NCBI RefSeq assembly: GCF_052060035.1
Contig: NZ_JBPOEA010000001.1
Location: 372,001-436,000, forward strand
DNA length: 64,000 nucleotides
Direction of reading: 5' to 3'
DNA from: Fodinibius sp052060035
GTDB lineage: Bacteria; Bacteroidota; Rhodothermia; Balneolales; Balneolaceae
Shown here: positions 36,671 to 45,714 of the stretch, in pieces
Position numbering within the stretch: position 1 is the first letter of the stretch
Layout of the letters: the number at the start of each line of letters is the position of its first letter
Notes under the pieces: generated by a model
Told to the model about the DNA's origin: nothing
Seen by the model: only the letters and a program-made list of their open reading frames with translations
Databases searched by the model: none
Program-made: the position numbers and the translations under genes

Positions 36671-36957
36671 TTATGTCTGTAATTTATTTATCAAATCTTT
36701 CGGCATTCTCTCACTATTACGTATGCCTCGTGTTTTTGGAGATGATTTAGTTTGAGCCAATTAACATAAATTTTTCGTTATACGCCAGTTTGCCTGTTTA
36801 TCTCTCTTATTAAGGAAAGGAGGGCTGTTTTATATCCCCAAAATAATCCGGATCTCTTTGAGCCCTTTCACCAATTGGTTTCGTATTTCTATTCTGATGG
36901 GGATCACCCTTTCAAAAAGAAACTTAAACCATACATACAACTAAAAAAATATAATTT

Positions 36958-38973
36958 ATGAAAATCATACGAACGCTACTTGGTTTTTCGATAATGGCGA
37001 TGGTACTGTTTAGCTCTTGTTCGGACAGTCCATCAAGTACTGACGATAACAATACTAACAACCCTCCTGTCAATGAAGCCCCAACTGCTGTGGCCGATGC
37101 CGATGCGACAACCAAAGATGTAGGTGAACAAATTACCCTTGATGCGTCCGGCTCTTCTGATCCTGATGGTGATAATCTTTCATTCAGCTGGAATTTAGAT
37201 ACTCCCAGTAGCAGTAATGCTCAACTGTCTGATACTCAGGTTGAAAACCCTACGTTCACCCCAGATGTTGCCGGTGACTATGTGGCTACGGTAACTGTAA
37301 ATGATGGGAATGGAGAATCCAGCCAGGATGATGTTACGATAACAGCTGAATCAAATATTGTTGAGATTACTGATGATATTACGGAAGATGAAATCTGGAC
37401 CAGTGATAAACAATACCGAGTGTTAAATTATATTGAAGTACGAAATGGTGCCAAATTAACCATTGAACCTGGAGTTACGGTTACATTTGCCTCGGATGCT
37501 GGGATTTCGGTTAGTTCCGATAACTCGGTACTTGTTTCTGCTGGTGAGTCAGGAGCACCCATTACTTTAACTGGTGAACAAGAATCTAACGGGTATTGGA
37601 GAGGAATCCGTATTAATTCAAATTCCGTAGAAAATGAAATTAGTTATACTATTATAGAATACGCTGGTAGCACTTCCGCGGGTACATACTTTGAGGCGGC
37701 AGCACTGACCATTGATCGAGCAAAAGTTCAGCTTGCCGATGTTACCATTACTAACAGTGGACAGCATGGTATTCAAACCCGAAGGGATGGTTCGGAATTT
37801 GCGATGCAAAACATGATCTTTGCCGAAAATGATGGGGATCACGCTTATATTCATATCAGTCAAATTGGATATTTTGATGCCGGAAGTACCTTTGACGGTG
37901 GATATGTAACAGCATTTGGCGGTGGTACAACCGTTGATATGAACGTAGCTGCTCTTAATGGTGCAAAATATCAAATCGTAAATAATGTAGACTTTGATCA
38001 TTATGTAACAATTGCAGCCGGCGCCGAGTTTGAGTTTATCGCTGATGCGGGAATTGTAGTCGGAAACGGAGCTGTTATTGAGGCGGTTGGTACTGAAACC
38101 GACAAAATTGTGTTTACCGGAACCAGCAAGGCACCAGGCGCATGGCGTGGTCTGAGAATTGTTTCGGCTTCTGTTGACAATATTATGGAGCATGTTAATA
38201 TCAGCTATGGCGGAAGTACAGAAATGGCGACTTATTTCGGAAAGAGCAATATGGTAATTGATAATGCCAAGCTTACCCTTCGAAACGTATCTTTTACGGG
38301 CAGTACCGGTTATGGTATCGAAACCCGAAGAGAAGGGGCAGACTTTACCTTGCAGAACAGCAGCTTCGATAATAACGCAGATTCCCATATGCTAATACAT
38401 CCCACACAAATTAGTGGAATTGACAATCAAACCAACTTCAATGGTGGAGATGTGGAGGTATATAAAGGGGATACAGAATCCTCGGGATCTGAAACCTGGA
38501 GTAATCTTAACAACGGAGCCTATTATGTTACGGGCACCATAACATTTAATAACAGTGTAACGATAGAACCCGGAACACTTTTCGAGATGGATACAGACAA
38601 AAAGCTGATCGTTTCTGCCGGAAATAATCCGGGTACAATTAAGGCCTTGGGCTCAAGTCAATCACCTATCATATTTACTGGCCGATCAGAGGTACCGGGC
38701 GCCTGGGGTGGCATTCTTGTTTCGTCTGGGTCTGTAGAAAATGAAATGGATCACATAAAAATTGAATATGGCGGTGGAGATGATCTGGCTATCTATTTGG
38801 ATGCCGGTAATCTTGGTGTCTATAATGACGGATACCTGAATCTATCCAATGCCCAAATAGAAAATAGTGCAAGTTACGGAATCATCGTAAGAGAGAGTAG
38901 AGATGCACAGCTCAATATGGGTAGTAATGTGACCTATTCAAATAATGGGAACGACAATTTATTAATCGATTAA
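36958..38973 (+). CDS. PKD plus right-handed beta-helix surface lipoprotein
   Basis: The 671-residue protein has a lipoprotein signal with Cys21 (lipobox FSSC) and a D/N/P/T-rich tether (22-42). A PKD-like domain follows (about 43-130; DASGSSDPDGDNLSFSW, GDYVATVTVNDGNGE). Three successive modules of about 185, 185 and 150 residues then each contain a GxWRG/GAWGG phrase, an E-x-I-x-YGG phrase and a GI(Q/E)TRR or GIIVRES phrase, typical of parallel beta-helix folds. It is probably anchored in the outer membrane and displayed outside, possibly binding or processing glycans. No catalytic site is recognised. It is divergent from the sigma factor with 287 bases between starts. Confidence 0.8.
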   Translation: MKIIRTLLGFSIMAMVLFSSCSDSPSSTDDNNTNNPPVNEAPTAVADADATTKDVGEQITLDASGSSDPDGDNLSFSWNLDTPSSSNAQLSDTQVENPTFTPDVAGDYVATVTVNDGNGESSQDDVTITAESNIVEITDDITEDEIWTSDKQYRVLNYIEVRNGAKLTIEPGVTVTFASDAGISVSSDNSVLVSAGESGAPITLTGEQESNGYWRGIRINSNSVENEISYTIIEYAGSTSAGTYFEAAALTIDRAKVQLADVTITNSGQHGIQTRRDGSEFAMQNMIFAENDGDHAYIHISQIGYFDAGSTFDGGYVTAFGGGTTVDMNVAALNGAKYQIVNNVDFDHYVTIAAGAEFEFIADAGIVVGNGAVIEAVGTETDKIVFTGTSKAPGAWRGLRIVSASVDNIMEHVNISYGGSTEMATYFGKSNMVIDNAKLTLRNVSFTGSTGYGIETRREGADFTLQNSSFDNNADSHMLIHPTQISGIDNQTNFNGGDVEVYKGDTESSGSETWSNLNNGAYYVTGTITFNNSVTIEPGTLFEMDTDKKLIVSAGNNPGTIKALGSSQSPIIFTGRSEVPGAWGGILVSSGSVENEMDHIKIEYGGGDDLAIYLDAGNLGVYNDGYLNLSNAQIENSASYGIIVRESRDAQLNMGSNVTYSNNGNDNLLID

Positions 38974-39356
38974 CACATAGTTCAAAATTGCATTTAATAG
39001 CCGATAAAAGCGGGACGTTGATAGCGTTCCGTTTTTTTTTATTAATGAGCTGTTTTATGATTAAAGTAAGTAGCTATGAGTAAGTTCATACATAAAAAAA
39101 TTAATACAAGCATTCCCCGATGGCTCGGGGGGATTCATTGATGGTTCAGGAGCGTTAACTAAAAGGTTAAAGACTTACGATTAAGGTGGGTACTTGGGAG
39201 ATTTAAGATATTGATTAAACAAATTCGTTGACCTGTTTTATCTATTATATAATATCATTTTTTCAGGATTACGGCTATATGACCTGTTTTTGAGTTCGGT
39301 CTCGTATATACTACTGGAGGTGCAAAAACAAATACCGAATTCAAATTCATATCGCT
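38974..39356. other. 383-base intergenic region between the two beta-helix lipoproteins
   Basis: Contains the terminator at 39011-39040 and a small GC-rich hairpin (CCCCGA-TGGC-TCGGGG near 39118). An AT-rich stretch leads up to the next gene, with GGAGG at 39317-39321 about 36 bases before its ATG. No coding frame or RNA gene was recognised. Confidence 0.4.
39011..39040 (+). terminator. Rho-independent terminator after the beta-helix lipoprotein
   Basis: Seven-base arms (39011-39017 and 39025-39031, one G-U pair) around a seven-base loop are followed by nine T residues. The hairpin starts 38 bases after the stop codon at 38973. Confidence 0.8.
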
Positions 39357-41111
39357 ATGATAAATAAAGCTACGCTACTCTGCATTGTAATTTCACTTTC
39401 ACTTATTTTTGGGTGCAGTGATAACAGCACGGGACCTGACAATAATAATGATAACGGAAACGAAGATAATCCACCTACTGCAAGTGCAACAGCAGATGCC
39501 GGCAGTAATTCAGATGAAGTAGTAGGGTTTGAAGTTATCGCAGATGGGTCGGGTTCAAGCGGCAGTAGCAGTGTAAGCTATTCTTGGGCCATAAGCAGCC
39601 AACCGGCAAACAGCAGTGCTTCATTAAGCGATGCGGATACAGAGAATCCCAGTTTTATTCCGGATTTGCCCGGAGAATATACCCTGCAGCTTGAGGTTAC
39701 CTCAGATGGTGAGAGTGATACCGATGAAGTGGTTTTTTCGGCTATTGCAAAGCGCCTTTTTGTGGATGCCAACAATGGTTCTGATGGAGATATCAATGGA
39801 TATATGCAAGACAGTCCCTTAAAAACAATTACAAAGGCACTGTCTGTTTACGATCAAAATGAGAATGATGCCTTTTTGGATATTGATACGATACGTGTCG
39901 CTGAGGGGGTATATGATGAGGCCAATGGAGAAAGTTTTCCGATTGATTTTTCTGGAAACCTAATAGTAAAGGGGGATCAAAATGTCGATCGGAGTAATAT
40001 CCATATTTTAAGTCCTGATGTAGACAGAGATCCGGCCATAGAACTTGGTGAAGGAATAACCTTGCAACACTTGCATATTGAGAATGGTTATACCGGCGGT
40101 TCTTTTAACGGAGATCCTGATGCCGTCTTTATTAAAAGTGGAACTTCAGTTGAGACCTCAAATGTGATCTTGGAAGATGTCTCAGTAACTATGAATGCTG
40201 AAGAAGGGGTGGCAATCTCAACCGGCTCATCAATGAATGTAGAAGTAAGAGGTTTCGAAGGGGCACGTAATATTATTAATGGGAAAAGTGTTGGACAAGC
40301 CTATACAAACCGTTTTAATACTTCGGATACGCGGGTTCATATCCAGGATACCGACGTAATAAATATGGGTGATGTTGAGGCCTTTGACATGGAGGATGCT
40401 AATAACCTGAACGTGATTGTAACCAATACGACCGTAAGACCGGGTGCATCAGTTATTGAACCGCCAACGGCTTTTCAAATAAATGCCAATAATTGCAGTT
40501 TATCACTTGATGGCGTTACAGTAACCACAAGTAACGGGACCGAAACTGGAAATCGATATCAGCGGGCATTGGATATGGATGCCGACCAACCCAACAGTAA
40601 TATTGAAGTTCGTAATTCTACTTTCCAATATACCGCAATCTCTACTATCGAGTTATATGCTGCTGATGTAAATATTGTTGATAGCATTATTGAAGGCACC
40701 AACACCGAAGAACGGGCAGCTGGTAGTATCAACTACTTGAGTAATGATGGCATCAAGCATCTCGATGGTTCTCTTAAAGTACGTGGTACCACTATTCGAA
40801 ATATTTACGGCAATGCTATTGCGATTGGAGGCCCTGATAGTCCAAATGATAATAACTTCAGCGTCGATTTAGGAACCGATGGGTCAGCCGGAAATAACGT
40901 TTTTGAAAATATTGATGGTTGGGATATAGATCTTACCCGCGGTTCAGGTGATGTGTCCGGCGAAGTCCCGGCTATTGGTAATACGTGGTCAAATGCAGCA
41001 GCTCCCAGATGTGGTGCAGATCGCAGCCAGCCTGAAGATGGAGAGATTCAAGTGAGTGTCAGTGGAAACAGTCTTCGATGGGGGTTAGGAAGTGGTGAAG
41101 TCTGCAACTGA
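39357..41111 (+). CDS. PKD plus DUF1565-like beta-helix surface lipoprotein
   Basis: The 584-residue protein has a lipoprotein signal with lipobox IFGC (Cys20) and an N/D/P-rich tether. A PKD-like region follows (about 45-130, ending GEYTLQLEVTSDGES), built like that of the neighbour at 36958. After it comes a DUF1565-type start (LFVDANNGSDGD...DSPLKTITKAL...IRVAEGVYDE) and a parallel beta-helix. The C-terminus has two cysteines, one in APRCGADRS and one two residues before the end (GEVCN), that could form a disulfide. The first halves of the two lipoproteins are alike but the helices differ, so they may be paralogues with exchanged modules. Surface adhesin or glycan-binding roles are inferred. 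Confidence 0.78.
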   Translation: MINKATLLCIVISLSLIFGCSDNSTGPDNNNDNGNEDNPPTASATADAGSNSDEVVGFEVIADGSGSSGSSSVSYSWAISSQPANSSASLSDADTENPSFIPDLPGEYTLQLEVTSDGESDTDEVVFSAIAKRLFVDANNGSDGDINGYMQDSPLKTITKALSVYDQNENDAFLDIDTIRVAEGVYDEANGESFPIDFSGNLIVKGDQNVDRSNIHILSPDVDRDPAIELGEGITLQHLHIENGYTGGSFNGDPDAVFIKSGTSVETSNVILEDVSVTMNAEEGVAISTGSSMNVEVRGFEGARNIINGKSVGQAYTNRFNTSDTRVHIQDTDVINMGDVEAFDMEDANNLNVIVTNTTVRPGASVIEPPTAFQINANNCSLSLDGVTVTTSNGTETGNRYQRALDMDADQPNSNIEVRNSTFQYTAISTIELYAADVNIVDSIIEGTNTEERAAGSINYLSNDGIKHLDGSLKVRGTTIRNIYGNAIAIGGPDSPNDNNFSVDLGTDGSAGNNVFENIDGWDIDLTRGSGDVSGEVPAIGNTWSNAAAPRCGADRSQPEDGEIQVSVSGNSLRWGLGSGEVCN

Positions 41112-41184
41112 TCTAACCATCAGGAAGTAGCTAACTATTACGGGTCTTATAAATAAACTACTCTGATAGAGATAGATACCTTTG

Positions 41185-41216
41185 ATGCCATCGCTTTAGG
41201 GCGGTGGCATTTTTTA
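41185..41216 (+). terminator. Rho-independent terminator
   Basis: Ten-base arms (41185-41194 and 41201-41210, one G-U pair) with a six-base loop are followed by a T run. It lies 73 bases past the stop of the lipoprotein at 41111 and ahead of the convergent gene ending at 41280. Confidence 0.85.
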
Positions 41217-41279
41217 TTTTGTCTGAAATTTCCAAAGAATGTTTAAATGGATTTATTAACTATTTAATTAAAAACGATT

Positions 41280-41828
41280 CTATAAATTAAAGTAGGTAGC
41301 TTGTTCGCTTGGAATTTTGATATTCGGATTCCGGTTAGTGATAAAGCGCATGATTTTAGCGATATCATCTACCTTTAGAGTGATAGCTGCTGATTGATCC
41401 CCCAGTAGTTTCTGAAAAGAGGTTTCGTTTTTTTTCTGATAGAGCAGATGATAATTAGTAGAGAAATCGAATAGGGCTTCATCAGCATCACGTGGATCAT
41501 GTGGGGCAAATTGCAGCTGTTGAATGTTATCAACCGGAATTTCGAGCGTATCGGTTTTCAAATCTCCCTTTTTGATATTAATAAGGAGTAAATTATCATC
41601 AAAATAGAGAATAAAATGATACAGAGGTTCTGATAATTTGATGATGCCGGAAAAGCTTATTCCAAAAAGACCCAATGCAAGCAGCTGTCTGATATTAAAG
41701 GGATACCAGTTCATCGTTACAAAAGAACCGGCCAGTAAGTAGGTTCCGCCGGCAGTGGCAACCAGAATAATTAATCCCCAAAAAAGGTGGTTGCTTTCCT
41801 CGAATACATGCAGTTCTTTATGTCTCAT
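41280..41828 (-). CDS. Two-helix membrane protein with PH-like cytoplasmic domain, unknown function
   Basis: The 182-residue protein has a short polar N-terminus and two hydrophobic helices (about 16-34 and 46-66). A soluble C-terminal domain follows with alternating beta-like segments (FILYFDDNLLLINIKKGD, IPVDNIQQLQF), similar in layout to bacterial PH-like proteins. The family is not recognised with certainty. It is a single gene on the minus strand, divergent from gatB. Confidence 0.55.
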   Translation of the reverse strand: MRHKELHVFEESNHLFWGLIILVATAGGTYLLAGSFVTMNWYPFNIRQLLALGLFGISFSGIIKLSEPLYHFILYFDDNLLLINIKKGDLKTDTLEIPVDNIQQLQFAPHDPRDADEALFDFSTNYHLLYQKKNETSFQKLLGDQSAAITLKVDDIAKIMRFITNRNPNIKIPSEQATYFNL

Positions 41829-42021
41829 TGCACTTGCATTATGATGAGTTGATTTTATATCAGAATGATTAATAAAAGTCCCAGACGTTTAATATCTTTC
41901 GCCATTAAATTGCGTTCTCAAAATTATGTTATAGCGTCATTCTGTAATCTTGAATTTGATATACAGAATTGTATGCGATTTTGTGAACATTTCGGAAAAA
42001 GTAATATAAGAATTTTAAGTA

Positions 42022-43473
42022 ATGAGCAGCTCGGTTAACGATAATTACGAAGCAGTTATTGGGCTTGAAGTACATGCCCAGCTATTAACAGAAAGTAAGG
42101 CTTTTGCCCCGGTTTCAACAGAATTTGGCGGATCGCCCAATACCCAGGTTACTCCGCTTTGTTTGGGGCATCCCGGTACTTTGCCGGTATTAAATGAAAA
42201 CCTGGTGCGTTATATCATTAAGATGGGATTGGCGACGAACTGTGACATCGCCCGAAAATCAATTTTTGCGCGTAAGAATTACTTTTATCCTGATCTTCCC
42301 AAGGGATACCAGATTTCGCAATACGATACGCCCATCTGTCACGATGGACATATTGGTATAACTACTGACGGGGAGGATAAAGAAATTGGCATTACGCGTA
42401 TTCATATGGAGGAGGATGCCGGGAAGTCTATTCACGATCAGGACCCGTTTAATACGCTAATTGATCTTAACCGAGCCGGTGTTCCGTTGATAGAGATTGT
42501 TTCGGAACCGGACCTTCGTACCCCCAAAGAAGCCTATGAATATTTGAAACGAATCAAGCAGATTGTGCAATACTTGGAGATCTGCGATGGGAACATGGAA
42601 GAGGGCAGTCTGCGTTGCGATGCTAACGTCTCTGTCCGTCCGAAAGGCCAAGAGGAGTTTGGTACACGGACTGAGCTTAAAAACATGAACTCATTTCGTA
42701 ATGTGGAGCGGGCGATCGAGTTCGAAATTGAGCGTCAGATTGAGCTCATTGAATCCGGAGGCGAAGTTGTACAGCAGACATTGCTCTGGGATGCCAATAA
42801 GATGGAAACACGCATGATGCGCTCTAAAGAAGAAGCGCATGACTATCGGTATTTTCCCGAACCGGATATTCCACCGGTTATAGTAACTGACGAAATGCTC
42901 GAAGACATTAAGCAGGAGCTGCCAGAAATGCCCGATATACGCAAGCAGCGCTTTATGGATGAGTTCAATATGAGCGAAGAAGATGCGCAAACGTTAACTG
43001 AAGATCGTTATTTAGCAGATTTTTATGAAGATGTACTGCATCATGTTGGTAGTCCAAAGGCCGTTTCCAATTTAATTTTAACCGAGGTGTTGCGAACGTT
43101 AAACGATCGAAGTATTGGGATCAAAAAACTTCCTATTTCCGAGGAGCGACTGGCTGGACTAGTACAATTGCGTGAGGATGATAAAATCAATTCATCTGCA
43201 ATGACCGAAATTTATGATGCTATGCTTGAAGAGCAAAAATCAGCCGAAAATCTGGCCAAAGAAATGAATCTAATTCAAGTTTCAGATACCGGATTTCTTG
43301 AACCTATCGTTGATGAGGTTATCGAACAATACCCTGATGAGGTAGAACGATACAGAGATGGCAAAAAGGGGTTGATTGGCTTTTTTATAGGACAGGTTAT
43401 GCAGCGCTCACAAGGGAAGGCTAATCCGCAGATGGTTCGAGAGATGATTTCGGCACGGCTTGAAGAAGAATAA
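42022..43473 (+). CDS. gatB: Asp-tRNA(Asn)/Glu-tRNA(Gln) amidotransferase subunit B
   Basis: Forms glutaminyl- or asparaginyl-tRNA by amidating the misacylated tRNA within the GatCAB complex. The 483 residues carry the GatB kinase core: EAVIGLEVHAQL, FARKNYFYPDLPKGYQISQ, the GatB signature LEICDGNMEEGSLRCDANVS, and DYRYFPEPDIPP. The C-terminal YqeY-like tRNA-binding helical domain is complete. GatA and GatC are not in the window. It is followed closely by a thioredoxin-fold lipoprotein and tpiA. Confidence 0.97.
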   Translation: MSSSVNDNYEAVIGLEVHAQLLTESKAFAPVSTEFGGSPNTQVTPLCLGHPGTLPVLNENLVRYIIKMGLATNCDIARKSIFARKNYFYPDLPKGYQISQYDTPICHDGHIGITTDGEDKEIGITRIHMEEDAGKSIHDQDPFNTLIDLNRAGVPLIEIVSEPDLRTPKEAYEYLKRIKQIVQYLEICDGNMEEGSLRCDANVSVRPKGQEEFGTRTELKNMNSFRNVERAIEFEIERQIELIESGGEVVQQTLLWDANKMETRMMRSKEEAHDYRYFPEPDIPPVIVTDEMLEDIKQELPEMPDIRKQRFMDEFNMSEEDAQTLTEDRYLADFYEDVLHHVGSPKAVSNLILTEVLRTLNDRSIGIKKLPISEERLAGLVQLREDDKINSSAMTEIYDAMLEEQKSAENLAKEMNLIQVSDTGFLEPIVDEVIEQYPDEVERYRDGKKGLIGFFIGQVMQRSQGKANPQMVREMISARLEEE

Positions 43474-43515
43474 TTAAGTGTTATAACATAAATTCTTTTG
43501 TTTCAGAAAAAGACT

Positions 43516-44889
43516 ATGCTAACCAAATTAAGGTACTGTTTTATTGTTCTGGCTATTGGGGTAATCAGTTGGGGATGTTCAAACGAGCCGGAAAATAAAA
43601 CGGCACATATTTCTGGGAGTTTTACCGTTTCAGACTCCATAGATTCAAGCGGAGACTTTTCAGGTATTGGATTTACGATCATTCAAAAAGATTCTGCCAA
43701 TGCCGATGCTGATACTCTTTACCATGCGGTAACTGATTCTAATGGCAGTTTTTCCGGTCTGGCCACCTTTCAGGAAAAACGCCGATATCCATTAATTATT
43801 AGTCGAAACAAAAGAAATTTAGCCCGAAGTGGTATTATCCTGGCTGAGGATGATTCTGTTTTTATTACGGGAGAACTACCCAACATCAGGGAAACACTAA
43901 AGATTTCTTCCCACGAGCACGATGCGATGGAGACCTATCAACGGTTGGGCAAAAATTTTCAACGGGTAATGCAGCTGGCACGATCCGGACAGCTTAAAGG
44001 GGATACCTTGCGTGATGAGCTGCAGAAATGGTCGAACCTCTATTGGGATGTCTATGAAGAGGAAGAAGGGACTTTTGCATCAAATTTTGCTGCTCGTGAG
44101 GCTATTAAAATTCTGGAAAGCTTTGACAAGCCTCAAATGATGAATCGTATTAGAGCGGTTGATGGATATGATGATTTAAGTGACCTTGGGGCTACTTTTG
44201 GAAAACGATATATGGCAGAGAACAAGGGATTGGATTCTGCGCTGGTATATTTAGATTCATTGGCTCAGATGACAGAGTCGGAAGGCAGTACAAAACGCAT
44301 TGCCCGAGAAAAAATAAAATTGCTCTATGACAGTGCCCGGGTAGATCAGGCGCAACAGCAATTGTCTGCATTTAAGCAGTCATATCCTGAAGATTCGACC
44401 AGTAATTGGGTTGAGTCCATGTCATACGATCTTAACTATCTGTCGCCGGGAGATACAATTCCCGAATTTCAATTTTCTCAAAATGGGAGAGTCATTAGCC
44501 GGGATTCGCTTTCGGGAACTCCCTATATCTTGGAAATTACTAGGCTAAGTAATCGTTTGTATCAAAATCAGTTTGACCGAACGGTTGTTATTCACAGTAT
44601 TTACAAAAACTACGGATTACAAATTGTAACATTACCTCTTGATGAGAGTCAGGTTACGGTGGATGCTTTTTTTGAAGAACGAGTAAAGCCGTGGCCGGTA
44701 GCCGATGCTCAGGCATTTGACCGCGAAAAATTGTTAAAGAAATTTAATATCCGTTTAATACCTACGCGCTTTCTTGTTGACGAGCATGGGAAAATTATAA
44801 GAAAGTATGTGGGCAACGAGTTTGAAGATGTAATTCAAGGAATCCAAAGAATTATTAACAAAGACAAAAACGAGGAACCTACATCATGA
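43516..44889 (+). CDS. Lipoprotein with cysteine-less thioredoxin-like domain
   Basis: The ATG at 43516 is preferred over an upstream TTG at 43498 because it gives a compact lipoprotein signal (lipobox ISWGC). The N-terminal part (about 30-130) is beta-rich with a DUF4369-like look. The middle is helical. The C-terminal 140 residues follow the TlpA/AhpC pattern (PGDTIPEFQF... and IRLIPTRFLVDEHGKIIRKYVG) but have no CxxC, so it probably lacks thiol oxidoreductase activity. Its stop overlaps the tpiA start by four bases (ATGA), giving translational coupling to a cytoplasmic enzyme, though the proteins act in different compartments. Confidence 0.65.
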   Translation: MLTKLRYCFIVLAIGVISWGCSNEPENKTAHISGSFTVSDSIDSSGDFSGIGFTIIQKDSANADADTLYHAVTDSNGSFSGLATFQEKRRYPLIISRNKRNLARSGIILAEDDSVFITGELPNIRETLKISSHEHDAMETYQRLGKNFQRVMQLARSGQLKGDTLRDELQKWSNLYWDVYEEEEGTFASNFAAREAIKILESFDKPQMMNRIRAVDGYDDLSDLGATFGKRYMAENKGLDSALVYLDSLAQMTESEGSTKRIAREKIKLLYDSARVDQAQQQLSAFKQSYPEDSTSNWVESMSYDLNYLSPGDTIPEFQFSQNGRVISRDSLSGTPYILEITRLSNRLYQNQFDRTVVIHSIYKNYGLQIVTLPLDESQVTVDAFFEERVKPWPVADAQAFDREKLLKKFNIRLIPTRFLVDEHGKIIRKYVGNEFEDVIQGIQRIINKDKNEEPTS

Positions 44890-45656
44890 GACGATTTTTA
44901 ATCGCCGGAAATTGGAAAATGAATTGTGGACCCAAGGAAACCTCAACACTTCTGCAGGGTATAGAAAATATTATTGGAAACATGCCCAAAGCTGTTGACG
45001 GATTGGTTTGTCCGCCTACCATTTCGCTAACTACGGCCTCGGTTGAATTACAGGATATTGACGGCCTTGCCTTAGGAGCCCAGAATGTACATTCTGAAGA
45101 TAATGGAGCTTATACAGGTGAAGTAAGCACTGAGATGCTTACTGAGGTAAATTGTGAATATGTTATACTGGGGCATTCCGAACGTCGCCAATATTTCGGT
45201 GAAACCGATAAAACAGTAAATGCCAAGGTGAACAAAGCATTAAATGACGGACTAAAGCCAGTGATTTGTGTGGGCGAATCATTAGAACAGCGAAAGGCCA
45301 ATGAGCACAAATTGCGTGTAAAAAAGCAGGTTCAAGGTGCATTAATTGGTGTTGAAGAAGATGACGCTTCTAATCTTGTTATTGCGTATGAACCGATTTG
45401 GGCAATCGGAACCGGAGAAACGGCTACTCCTGATCAAGCCCAAGAAATGCATAAGATGATTCGCGAAGAATTGTCCGAGTTGTACTCGGAAGAGGCAGCC
45501 GCCAAAATTCGTATTTTGTATGGCGGTAGCATGAAACCGCATAATGCTGAAGAATTGCTTCAGAAACCCGACGTTGATGGAGGACTTATCGGGGGCGCTT
45601 CACTTAAGGCTGACAGTTTTACGGATATCATCCATATTGCAAATGAGCTTTCTTAG
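44886..45656 (+). CDS. tpiA: Triosephosphate isomerase
   Basis: Interconverts dihydroxyacetone phosphate and glyceraldehyde 3-phosphate. The 256-residue TIM barrel has N9-x-K11 (GNWKMN), the electrophile H97 (GHSERR), and the catalytic base E169 in AYEPIWAIGTG, with the phosphate-binding YGGSMKPHN and GGLIGGASL at the end. All catalytic residues are intact. Its start overlaps the preceding lipoprotein stop. purD follows 58 bases later. Confidence 0.98.
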   Translation: MRRFLIAGNWKMNCGPKETSTLLQGIENIIGNMPKAVDGLVCPPTISLTTASVELQDIDGLALGAQNVHSEDNGAYTGEVSTEMLTEVNCEYVILGHSERRQYFGETDKTVNAKVNKALNDGLKPVICVGESLEQRKANEHKLRVKKQVQGALIGVEEDDASNLVIAYEPIWAIGTGETATPDQAQEMHKMIREELSELYSEEAAAKIRILYGGSMKPHNAEELLQKPDVDGGLIGGASLKADSFTDIIHIANELS

Positions 45657-45714
45657 TGGATCTATCCCAAAATGAATCCAAATTACGATTTTGAATCTTA
45701 ATTAGCTGTAAATA

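Noticed and set aside
37618..38388. A 256-codon open frame antisense to the beta-helix lipoprotein
   Set aside because: The sense frame has a lipoprotein signal, PKD and repeat structure. The antisense peptide shows no family features, so it is a shadow of the repetitive coding sequence.
39113..39140. Small CCCCGA/TCGGGG hairpin between the beta-helix genes
   Set aside because: Six-base stem with no T run and already preceded by a better terminator. No sign of function.
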